64,000 nt of DNA from Bacillus sp. OV322 (GTDB lineage Bacteria; Bacillota; Bacilli; Bacillales; DSM-1321), in assembly GCF_900112495.1 (NCBI RefSeq), contig NZ_FOMA01000002.1:62001-126000 (forward strand), read 5' to 3'. Positions 43,123 through 51,860 of this stretch are shown piece by piece; the first letter of the stretch is position 1; the number at the start of each line of letters is the position of its first letter. The position numbers were made by a program, and so were the translations under genes. Under the pieces are notes generated by a model. That model was not told the DNA's origin, ran no database searches, and worked only from the letters and a program-made list of their open reading frames with translations.

Positions 43123-44319
43123 ATGAAAACTGAGATTGTGTTACAAGTGAAACAGGAGAATGTCCATAAATTTCAAAAGGGATTTCCGCTGATCACCAAA
43201 GATGCGGTTGTTAACATCGGGGATTTAAAGGAAGAAGGATGTGCCGTAAAGCTGGTGGACCGGGGCGGAAATTTCCTGGCAAAAGGGTACCATGGGAAGC
43301 AGAATAAAGGAATTGGCTGGATTTTAACCAGAAATAAAAATGATATTTTCAATCAGGCGTTTTTTGATAAAAAATTAAATACTGCCGTAACTCACAGAAA
43401 GAACCTCTTTAATGACGAAGGCACCACTGCTTTTAGAGTCTTTAACGGTGAAGGTGACGGGATCGGCGGGGTCACGATTGACCATTATGACGGACATTAT
43501 GTAATTAGCTGGTACAGTCAGGGGATTTATCAATATAAAGACCTTATCATAAAGTCGCTGTGCAATACGGCCGAAGTTAAATCGATCTATCAGAAAAAAC
43601 GATTTGATGCAAAGGGCCAGTATATGGATGAAGATGATTTTGTAATGGGTGAAGTGCCGGAATTTCCGCTGATTGTGAAAGAAAATGGAGTCCGCTTTGC
43701 CGTTTATTTGAATGATGGTGCCATGGTGGGTGTATTTTTAGATCAGCGTGAGGTGAGGAAGACAATCCGTGATAAATATGCTTCTGGCAAAAAAGTATTA
43801 AATACCTTCTCGTATACAGGTGCTTTTTCCGTTTTTGCGGCCCTCGGCGGTGCAGAAAAAACAACAAGTGTAGATCTTGCCAACAGGAGCCTGCCGAAAA
43901 CAACTGAACAGTTCCAGGTGAATGGCATCGATTCTGCTGAACAGGATATAATCGTCATGGATGTGTTTAATTATTTTAAATATGCTGCCAAAAAAGAAAT
44001 CAAGTATGATATGGTCATATTGGATCCTCCGAGCTTTGCCAAGTCCAAAAAATTCACCTTCAGTGCAGGCAAGGACTATAAGAACTTATTAAAGGATGCC
44101 ATTTCCATTACTGAGAAAGATGGCATGATCGTAGCATCAACCAACAGCAGCTCTTTTGATATGAAGAGATTCAAAGGATTCATTGCAGCTGCCTTTAAAG
44201 AAACAGGCGGCGCATACAGGCTGATGGAAGAGTTTTCACTGCCGGAAGATTTTAAAACGATTCCTGAATTTAAAGAAGGCAACTATTTAAAAGTTGTGTT
44301 TATAAAAAAAGTAAACTAA
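43123..44319 (+). CDS. Class I SAM-dependent rRNA methyltransferase (RlmI/YwbD family)
   Basis: 398 residues from ATG 43123 (AGAAGGA eight bases upstream; ATG 43114 lies in that site). N-terminal PUA domain (about 1-75: FQKGFPLITKDAVVN), then an EEHEE linker and Rossmann methyltransferase with FLDQREVRKTIRD, VLNTFSYTGAFSVFAALGGA and the catalytic DPPSFAKSKK. In E. coli RlmI makes m5C1962 in 23S rRNA; whether this homologue has the same target is unproven. Confidence 0.9.
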   Translation: MKTEIVLQVKQENVHKFQKGFPLITKDAVVNIGDLKEEGCAVKLVDRGGNFLAKGYHGKQNKGIGWILTRNKNDIFNQAFFDKKLNTAVTHRKNLFNDEGTTAFRVFNGEGDGIGGVTIDHYDGHYVISWYSQGIYQYKDLIIKSLCNTAEVKSIYQKKRFDAKGQYMDEDDFVMGEVPEFPLIVKENGVRFAVYLNDGAMVGVFLDQREVRKTIRDKYASGKKVLNTFSYTGAFSVFAALGGAEKTTSVDLANRSLPKTTEQFQVNGIDSAEQDIIVMDVFNYFKYAAKKEIKYDMVILDPPSFAKSKKFTFSAGKDYKNLLKDAISITEKDGMIVASTNSSSFDMKRFKGFIAAAFKETGGAYRLMEEFSLPEDFKTIPEFKEGNYLKVVFIKKVN

Positions 44320-44370
44320 GGGAGCAGTTTTTTCTGCATGAGATTAATAGATAAAACGGAGAGTGGGAAA

Positions 44371-45060
44371 ATGGCGAACAAGCAAAAAAATAAAAATTCA
44401 GTGCACAAGCAAAAGAAGTCCAATACTGCTTTATATGTTGTACTCGGAGTGGTGATAGCTGCCATAGTCGTCTTTATCATCCTGGCAAAGACAGCGCACA
44501 ATGACTCCAAGATCGATTATAGCGGCCAGCCAGTTTTGGGAGATAAATCAGCATCTGTGAAAATCGTAGAATTCGGCGACTATAAATGTCCATATTGCAA
44601 AAATTTCACATTATCTGCTTTTCCTCAAATTGATAAGGAAATCGTTAAAAAGGGAAAAGCATCGTTTTATTTCTTCAACTATCCTTTCATTAATAATGAT
44701 TCTACACGGTCATCAAGGTTCGCAGAGGCTGTTTATAAAGAACTTGGCAATGATGCATTCTGGAAATTTCATGATAAGTTATATGCGGCACAGCCGGATG
44801 ACAGAAAATATGAGCAGATTGACTATTTCACAGAAGATAAGCTTGTTAAGGTATTGAGAGAGACAGCAAGCAAAGAGGATGCAGACAAAGTATTGGCTGC
44901 CTTCCGTGCAGGAAAGTCAGCAAAAGCTTCTGACAAAGATGTGGAAATTGCAAACAAACTGGGAGTAGAAAGCACCCCGGCCATATTTGTCAACGGAAAG
45001 CAGTTCAAAGGCAAAACTCTCGAAGATTTGAAGAAAATGGTTGAAAAAGCATCCGAATAA
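44371..45060 (+). CDS. DsbA-like thiol:disulfide oxidoreductase (BdbD type)
   Basis: About 229 residues from ATG 44371. A basic head is followed by one membrane anchor (about 20-40) and an extracytoplasmic thioredoxin-fold domain. The active site is Cys73-Pro-Tyr-Cys76 in FGDYKCPYCKNF, with the cis-proline loop VESTPAIFVNG. Length and layout match BdbD, which forms disulfides in exported proteins; its quinone-linked partner BdbC is not next to it. Confidence 0.88.
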   Translation: MANKQKNKNSVHKQKKSNTALYVVLGVVIAAIVVFIILAKTAHNDSKIDYSGQPVLGDKSASVKIVEFGDYKCPYCKNFTLSAFPQIDKEIVKKGKASFYFFNYPFINNDSTRSSRFAEAVYKELGNDAFWKFHDKLYAAQPDDRKYEQIDYFTEDKLVKVLRETASKEDADKVLAAFRAGKSAKASDKDVEIANKLGVESTPAIFVNGKQFKGKTLEDLKKMVEKASE

Positions 45061-45094
45061 CGAGGCACTGCAGAGTAAATCTAAGGAGCCAAGT

Positions 45095-45130
45095 GTTAAA
45101 AAACTCGTCAATATTGGCGAGTTTTTTTTA
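45095..45130 (+). terminator. Terminator of the BdbD-like gene
   Basis: AAAAAACTCG(T)C ... GGCGAGTTTTTTTT hairpin about 40 bases after the stop. Confidence 0.8.
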
Positions 45131-45182
45131 GTAAATAAACTGGGGAAATTTGGTATTGTAAAGCTGTCAGGGGGAAATGTAT

Positions 45183-45488
45183 ATGAATGATATGTTAACG
45201 TCAATATTGTTTCTCGCAGTTATGATTTATGTCATCAATAGGAATAAAAGCATATTAAAAAAATTAACAAAACTACAAATTCTAGGTGCCGCAGTTTCAT
45301 TTTTTGTCACATTACTTATAGCCTTTATGATTATATACTTCATCGGAAATTCCCTTTCCGGGTATTTTGAGAATAAGATTCTTAAAGTAACTAGCGAACT
45401 GTTTTTGGTAATCATTACGTTATCTCTCTGCGGAAAGGGTTTAAGGATACTCCTCCAAAAGATTACCAAGGGTGCGTTAACGAAATAA
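45183..45488 (+). CDS. Small membrane protein of unknown function
   Basis: 101 residues from ATG 45183, or 103 from ATG 45177; AGGGGG is better spaced for the former. Three hydrophobic segments (about 2-18, 34-58, 68-88) separated by lysine-rich loops (NRNKSILKKLTKLQ). No recognised domain. Followed by a terminator at 45533. Confidence 0.6.
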   Translation: MNDMLTSILFLAVMIYVINRNKSILKKLTKLQILGAAVSFFVTLLIAFMIIYFIGNSLSGYFENKILKVTSELFLVIITLSLCGKGLRILLQKITKGALTK

Positions 45489-45532
45489 AATTTCATCTGA
45501 ACGAAAGACTTTCATAAGATGCACTCCATAGT

Positions 45533-45566
45533 GAAGCCCTCTTGAATTGAACGGGGGCTTTTTTTT
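45533..45566 (+). terminator. Terminator interrupted at its T tract by MITE copy G
   Basis: AAGCCC ... GGGGGCTT then eight T; the element at 45567 begins directly after the T run. Confidence 0.75.
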
Positions 45567-45795
45567 GGCTGTTTTCGTAAACTTTGTTGCTATGAAACAA
45601 GGTGGTTGATTTCCGCTCCAGGATGCTCGCTTTCCGCGGGGCAGCCGTTGAGCCTCCTCGGCTGCGCCTGCGGGGTCTCACCTGTTCTGCTTATCCCGCA
45701 GGAGTCTCGCACCTTACGCTCCAATCAACCTGACTTGACAATGGGAACGCCTCACATAACAAATTAAAAAAACAACAATCTTTAAGAAAAGAGCC
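45567..45795 (+). mobile_element. MITE-like fold-back element, copy G (full length, 229 bp)
   Basis: Complete copy: left end GGCTGTTTTCGTAAACTTTG, right end CTTTAAGAAAAGAGCC. The two ends match as inverted repeats at 20 of 25 positions. Inside are GGTTGATT/AATCAACC arms and two GC-rich stems (GCAGCCG/CGGCTGC and CTGCGGG/CCCGCAG), so the single strand can fold back over its whole length. The flanks are T8 on the left and T6AA on the right, consistent with insertion in a T tract. Confidence 0.9.
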
Positions 45796-45842
45796 TTTTT
45801 TAAAAAATGGCGGTTTCAGTGCTGCTGCATAAGATTAATTTA

Positions 45843-45867
45843 AGTAAAAAAACATATATTTTTTACT
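45843..45867. promoter_or_regulatory. Candidate GalR operator
   Basis: AGTAAAAAA-N7-TTTTTTACT, a 9-bp-arm dyad ending ten bases before the -35 box of galK. A LacI-type regulator (galR) is encoded in the same operon and would be the natural binder; inference. Confidence 0.45.
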
Positions 45868-45876
45868 AAAAAATAA

Positions 45877-45904
45877 TTGACTCTAAAATCCGCTGTATTA
45901 TAAT
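45877..45904 (+). promoter_or_regulatory. Sigma-A promoter of the gal operon
   Basis: TTGACT (45877-45882), 16-base spacer, TATAAT (45899-45904), 95 bases before the galK start. Confidence 0.75.
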
Positions 45905-45909
45905 AAAAC

Positions 45910-45923
45910 TGAAGGCGCTTTCA
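45910..45923. promoter_or_regulatory. cre (CcpA) site of the gal operon
   Basis: TGAAGGCGCTTTCA matches cre TGWAANCGNTNWCA with one mismatch and is nearly palindromic. It overlaps the expected transcription start just after the -10, a position for catabolite repression. Confidence 0.7.
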
Positions 45924-45998
45924 GAACGTGGCTGATGAGCGGCCATAGCAGAATAAAAAAATAGAAGCAGCTCGATTATGGGCTGGGGAGGAATCGTC

Positions 45999-47180
45999 AT
46001 GGATGTAAAGGAGCTCCGTACCTTATATAAGGAAATATTTCATGAAGAAAGCCCGCGTGTCTTTTTTGCACCGGGAAGAATCAATCTTATTGGAGAGCAC
46101 ACAGATTATAATGGAGGACATGTATTTCCATGTGCCATTACAAAGGGGACATATGCCCTTGCTTCAAAACGCAGTGACAAAAAAATCCGCATGTATTCCG
46201 TTAACTTTAAGGAGCTTGGCATAGTTGAATTCGAACTCGAAAATCTCGATTACGAGGCGAAGCATGAATGGGCGAACTATCCAAAGGGAATGCTCCGTTT
46301 TTTTAAGGAAAGCGGCTGCAGCATCGGCAGCGGATTCGATGTGCTGTTTTACGGGAATATTCCCAATGGTGCCGGATTGTCATCTTCCGCATCCATTGAA
46401 CTGGTGACCGGTGTGTTATTGGACAGTCTTTTTGAACTGAACATGGACCGGATTGAAATGGTTAAAATCGGCCAGCAGGTTGAAAATAAATTTATAGGGG
46501 TCAACAGCGGGATCATGGATCAGTTTGCAATAGGGATGGGCAGAAAAAATGCCGGAATCCTTCTAAATTGCGACACCCTTGAATACGAATATGCGCCTAT
46601 TGAGCTGGAAAAGCATAGCATCTTAATCATGAACACCAATAAAAGGCGTGAGCTGGCTGATTCGAAGTATAACGAGAGAAGAGGCGAGTGCGAGCAGGCA
46701 TTAGCACAGCTTCAGAAAAAAGCGGATATACAGGAATTAGCAAATCTAACTCCAAGTGAATTTGATGAATATCAGTCTATAATTGACAGTGAAGTGCTCA
46801 GAAAAAGAGCAAAGCATGTGGTTTATGAAAACAGCCGCACACTTGAAGCACTAAAAGAGTTAAAGAGCGGAAATCTTGAAGCATTCGGAGAGCTTATGAA
46901 CCAGTCTCACTTATCTTTAAAGGGTGATTATGAGGTTACAGGGACAGAACTTGACACACTTGCTGAAACAGCCTGGAAGGAAGACGGTGTTTTGGGTGCG
47001 CGCATGACCGGGGCAGGATTTGGCGGCTGTGCCATTGCCATTGTTGAAACAGACAAAGCGGAAGCGATCATGAAGGCAATAGGAAAAGTGTATAAAGAAA
47101 AGATTGGTTACGAAGCAGAATTTTATCAAGTGCTCATCGGTGACGGAGCAAAGGAATTAAAGGAGGTTGAAGGAATATGA
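45999..47180 (+). CDS. galK: Galactokinase
   Basis: 393 residues from ATG 45999 (GGGGAGGA six bases upstream; ATG 45978 lies before that site). GHMP-kinase motifs: galactokinase signature GRINLIGEHTDYNGG, ATP loop PNGAGLSSSASIE and motif 3 TGAGFGGCAIAI. Phosphorylates galactose at C1, first step of the Leloir pathway. The stop overlaps the galE start as ATGA. Confidence 0.96.
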   Translation: MDVKELRTLYKEIFHEESPRVFFAPGRINLIGEHTDYNGGHVFPCAITKGTYALASKRSDKKIRMYSVNFKELGIVEFELENLDYEAKHEWANYPKGMLRFFKESGCSIGSGFDVLFYGNIPNGAGLSSSASIELVTGVLLDSLFELNMDRIEMVKIGQQVENKFIGVNSGIMDQFAIGMGRKNAGILLNCDTLEYEYAPIELEKHSILIMNTNKRRELADSKYNERRGECEQALAQLQKKADIQELANLTPSEFDEYQSIIDSEVLRKRAKHVVYENSRTLEALKELKSGNLEAFGELMNQSHLSLKGDYEVTGTELDTLAETAWKEDGVLGARMTGAGFGGCAIAIVETDKAEAIMKAIGKVYKEKIGYEAEFYQVLIGDGAKELKEVEGI

Positions 47181-48166
47181 GTATTCTTGTATTTGGAGGA
47201 GCCGGCTATATTGGCTCACATGCGGTATATCAGCTGATTGACAGAGGTTTTGAAGCGGTGGTCGTCGATAATCTTCAAACCGGCCATAAAGAAGCCATTC
47301 ACCCGAAGGCGAAATTTTATCAAGGTGACATTCGTGACCGCGAGTTTTTGCGCAGTGTTTTTGACCAAGAGCAAATTGAAGCTGTCATCCACTTTGCGGC
47401 TAATTCCCTTGTTGGGGAATCCGTGGCACTGCCTCTTAAATACTATGACAACAACGTTTTTGGAACCCAGGCAATCCTAGAGGTCATGGAAGAATTTAAT
47501 GTGAAGAAGATTGTCTTCTCATCATCTGCTGCAACGTATGGAGAACCTAAGCAGGTGCCGATTACAGAGGATATGGAAACCAATCCGACGAGTCCATACG
47601 GTGAAACTAAGCTTGCTATGGAGAAAATGATGAAGTGGACGGAAATTGCTAATGGTATGAAATTCGTATCTCTTCGCTACTTCAATGTGGCAGGCGCCAG
47701 ATCTACTGGAGAAATTGGCGAAGATCATGATCCTGAAACACATTTAATTCCAGTTGTCCTGCAGGCTGCATTAGGAAAAAGAGAGAAAATCATTATTTTC
47801 GGTGAAGACTATGAAACAGAGGATGGTACATGCGTCAGAGACTACATCCATGTCGAGGATTTAATTGATGCTCACATCCTTGCACTTGAGTATCTGCAAA
47901 ATGGCGGAGAAAGCAATATCTTCAACTTGGGAAGCAGCCAGGGTTTTTCAGTTAAGGAAATTGTCGAAACGGCTAAGGCTGTAACTGGCCGGACCATTCC
48001 TGTCGAGATTGGCGAGCGGCGAGCAGGTGATCCAAGCACATTAATTGCTTCCTCTGAAAAAGCGCGCCAAATACTTGGATGGGAGCCTAAGAAAACATCA
48101 GTCGAAAAAATTATTGAGGATGCCTGGAACTGGCATGTAAACCATCAAAACGGCTATGAAAGCTGA
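47177..48166 (+). CDS. galE: UDP-glucose 4-epimerase
   Basis: 329 residues. Extended SDR with NAD motif GGAGYIGSH and catalytic SSSAATYGE ... YGETKLAMEKM (Tyr-X3-Lys). It interconverts UDP-galactose and UDP-glucose. Starts in the galK stop (ATGA), so translation is coupled. Confidence 0.96.
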   Translation: MSILVFGGAGYIGSHAVYQLIDRGFEAVVVDNLQTGHKEAIHPKAKFYQGDIRDREFLRSVFDQEQIEAVIHFAANSLVGESVALPLKYYDNNVFGTQAILEVMEEFNVKKIVFSSSAATYGEPKQVPITEDMETNPTSPYGETKLAMEKMMKWTEIANGMKFVSLRYFNVAGARSTGEIGEDHDPETHLIPVVLQAALGKREKIIIFGEDYETEDGTCVRDYIHVEDLIDAHILALEYLQNGGESNIFNLGSSQGFSVKEIVETAKAVTGRTIPVEIGERRAGDPSTLIASSEKARQILGWEPKKTSVEKIIEDAWNWHVNHQNGYES

Positions 48167-48179
48167 GGGAGAGATCATC

Positions 48180-49679
48180 ATGAATATATTCAGCACTGTC
48201 CAGCAGCTGCTTAACAAGGCAGAAGAGGTTTTTTTACTAAAAAAAGAAGATGAGATTTACGCAAGAAACCAGATTCTTTCTCTGCTTTCTATAGAAGATT
48301 ACATCCCGGTGCAGGCAGGCTCTGATAGGGGAATTCCTGATCTTCTGGATGACTTGACTGAATATGCGTGTGAAAAGGGAATTATCGGGGATTATCTAGA
48401 TGCGCGGGAAATTTTTGCGAGCAAAATAATGGATGTAATGATCCCTTTGCCGTCTGCCGTTAATGAATCCTTTTACCGAAAGTATGCACAAGACCCAGCT
48501 GAAGCAACTGATTACTTTTACGAATTAAGCAAAAATAGCAATTATATTCAAATGAACAGAATCTCTAAGAATATTGTTTTTCAAACAGAATCCGAGTACG
48601 GAAACCTTGATATTACAATTAATTTATCAAAGCCTGAAAAAGACCCTAAGCAAATTGCCATGGAACGTCAGGCCAAACAGCCTGAAACAAAGTATCCCAA
48701 ATGCCTTTTATGCATTGAAAACGAAGGCTATGCAGGAAGAATTGGACATCCGGCAAGATCCAGCCACCGCATGATTCGAGTAAATGTTCCACGTGAAACA
48801 TGGTATCTGCAATATTCGCCATACGTTTATTATAACGAGCATTGCATCCTTCTTTGTGAAGAGCATCGAGATATGAAGATCAGTAAAGCAACCTTTGAAA
48901 GGCTGTTGTCCTTTGTTGAACAATTCCCCCACTATTTCATCGGTTCAAATGCAGATCTGCCAATTGTAGGGGGATCGATCTTAACTCATGATCACTATCA
49001 GGGCGGGCGCTATGAATTTGCCATGGCTAAGGCACAGGAAGAATTCCCGTGCAGATGGGAGCGTTTTCCAGATCTGGAACTTTCAATTGTAAAGTGGCCG
49101 ATGTCTGTCCTGCGGTTAAAAAGCAGGGATGCCTCCACACTTGCGGATGCAGCCGATATGGTTCTTGCTTTCTGGAAGGATTACAGTGACCCTGAATTGG
49201 GTATTTTAGCAATGTCTGATGGGTCTTTGCATAATACCATCACCCCTATAGCCCGAAAGAGGAACGGAATGTTTGAATTAGATCTTGTGCTGAGGAATAA
49301 CCGGAGCAATGATGAACATCCTCTTGGAATATTTCACCCGCATGCCGATGTACATCATATTAAAAAGGAAAACATCGGACTGATTGAGGTGATGGGACTC
49401 GCTGTATTGCCTGCACGTCTGGAGCAGGAGCTTAAAGAAATCGAAAGCTATCTTGCCGGAAACCCTGATGCAGCGGTGGCTTCTTACCATTTGGATTGGG
49501 CAAAAGAGCTGAAAATGAGATACGAAAAAGATTTGAATGAAAATAATGTGTCCGATATTGTGAAGAAGGAAACTGGCCTTAAATTTCTGAGGGTGCTTCA
49601 GGACGCAGGAGTTTTTAAGAGAGACAGTGAAGGAAAAGATGGTTTTCTGAGATTTATTGATTCATTAAAAATGATCTAG
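48180..49679 (+). CDS. galT: UDP-glucose--hexose-1-phosphate uridylyltransferase, class II
   Basis: 499 residues from ATG 48180 (TGAGGGAGAG upstream, 13 bases after galE ends). Length and motifs are those of the Firmicute-type GalT: GGSILTHDHYQGGRYEFAMA and FHPHADVHHIKKENIGLIEVMG. Moves UMP from UDP-glucose to galactose 1-phosphate. Confidence 0.95.
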   Translation: MNIFSTVQQLLNKAEEVFLLKKEDEIYARNQILSLLSIEDYIPVQAGSDRGIPDLLDDLTEYACEKGIIGDYLDAREIFASKIMDVMIPLPSAVNESFYRKYAQDPAEATDYFYELSKNSNYIQMNRISKNIVFQTESEYGNLDITINLSKPEKDPKQIAMERQAKQPETKYPKCLLCIENEGYAGRIGHPARSSHRMIRVNVPRETWYLQYSPYVYYNEHCILLCEEHRDMKISKATFERLLSFVEQFPHYFIGSNADLPIVGGSILTHDHYQGGRYEFAMAKAQEEFPCRWERFPDLELSIVKWPMSVLRLKSRDASTLADAADMVLAFWKDYSDPELGILAMSDGSLHNTITPIARKRNGMFELDLVLRNNRSNDEHPLGIFHPHADVHHIKKENIGLIEVMGLAVLPARLEQELKEIESYLAGNPDAAVASYHLDWAKELKMRYEKDLNENNVSDIVKKETGLKFLRVLQDAGVFKRDSEGKDGFLRFIDSLKMI

Positions 49680-49694
49680 GTCAGGAGAGATTGG

Positions 49695-50744
49695 ATGGAA
49701 GTCAAGGTTATGGAATTTGGGGAAATCAATGGCGAAAAGGTTCAGGCCTATACAATCAAAAATAACCGCGGCATGAGCATCACTTGTTTGAATTACGGCT
49801 GCATCATCACGGAAATCAAGACGCCTGACAGCAGCGGAAAGCTTGAAAACATTGTCCTTGGTTTTGACAGCATAGAGGAGTATATAGAGCATTCCCCTTA
49901 TTTCGGGGCCATAGTTGGACGAGTGGCCGGCAGGATCAAAGAAGGGGAATTTGAATTGGATGGCACTTCGTATACCCTTGCTAAAAACGATGGTAACCAG
50001 CATCTTCATGGAGGAATAAAAGGCTTCAGCAATATATTTTGGAATGCTTCCTTATTTGAACGCGAAGATGCATCAGGCATCACATTTACACGGATAAGCG
50101 CGGATGGTGAAGAAGGATATCCCGGCAATCTAAAAGTGGCAGTCACATACAGCCTGAATGATGAGAATGAGTTTACGATCGAAACAAGAGCTGAAACCGA
50201 CCAGAAGACGCTGATTAATACAACAAATCATACGTACTTTAACCTTTCAGGAGAAATAAAGCGTAATGTGGAAGAACATATGCTGACACTGAAAAGTGAG
50301 CAATTTCTTGAGCTGGACGAGGAGCTTCTTCCTACCGGAAAACTGCTTGATGTGGAAGGAACTCCATTCGACTTCAGGAAAGAGCGCCAATTATTTGAGG
50401 AAAAAGCCTACCGGCATCCCCAAAACCTGGTTGCTGGCGGAGGCTTTGATACTCCGTTCTGCTTGAGTGAAAATAATAACCGGGAAATTCATCTGGCAGA
50501 TCCCGAGTCAGGCCGTACACTGACTATTGAAACAAACCAGCCGGGCGTCGTTGTTTACACGAGCAACATGCTGGAAGGGGACTTTTCCATCAGAGGCGTC
50601 AAGGCCAGCAACCATTTGGCCATCTGCCTGGAGACACAGGGTTTGCCAGATGCTATCCATCATTCCAATTTTCCTTCTATTGTGCTGGACAAGAATGAGG
50701 AATACCGTTCTCTTACAAAGTACGTATTCAGCGTGCAAAGCTAA
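49695..50744 (+). CDS. galM: Galactose mutarotase (aldose 1-epimerase)
   Basis: 349 residues. Conserved His residues in GNQHLHGGIKGFS and INTTNHTYFNLSG, and the acidic C-terminal pocket around LAICLETQGLPDAIHHSNFPS. AGGAGAG precedes ATG 49695, 15 bases after galT. Converts beta- to alpha-galactose for GalK. Confidence 0.94.
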   Translation: MEVKVMEFGEINGEKVQAYTIKNNRGMSITCLNYGCIITEIKTPDSSGKLENIVLGFDSIEEYIEHSPYFGAIVGRVAGRIKEGEFELDGTSYTLAKNDGNQHLHGGIKGFSNIFWNASLFEREDASGITFTRISADGEEGYPGNLKVAVTYSLNDENEFTIETRAETDQKTLINTTNHTYFNLSGEIKRNVEEHMLTLKSEQFLELDEELLPTGKLLDVEGTPFDFRKERQLFEEKAYRHPQNLVAGGGFDTPFCLSENNNREIHLADPESGRTLTIETNQPGVVVYTSNMLEGDFSIRGVKASNHLAICLETQGLPDAIHHSNFPSIVLDKNEEYRSLTKYVFSVQS

Positions 50745-50767
50745 GAAAACCGGACGGGAGACATTAG

Positions 50768-51757
<990 letters not shown>

Positions 51758-51762
51758 TTTCG

Positions 51763-51798
51763 GGGACCGCTTATATAAGCGGTCCCTTGTTTGTTTTA
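51763..51798 (+). terminator. Terminator after galR
   Basis: GGGACCGCTTA-TA-TAAGCGGTCCC then TTGTTTGTTTT. It may partly uncouple the alpha-galactosidase gene from the gal genes. Confidence 0.75.
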
Positions 51799-51860
51799 AT
51801 GGGCCATGGGCCTGCATAGATTTAGTGGAGGAAGATTTCTGTGAATTGGAGGAAAGAGCT

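Noticed and set aside
45493..45681. Minus-strand 62-codon reading frame rich in arginine
   Set aside because: It is translated from MITE copy G and the adjoining terminator; similar frames occur in other copies because of the GC-rich element centre.
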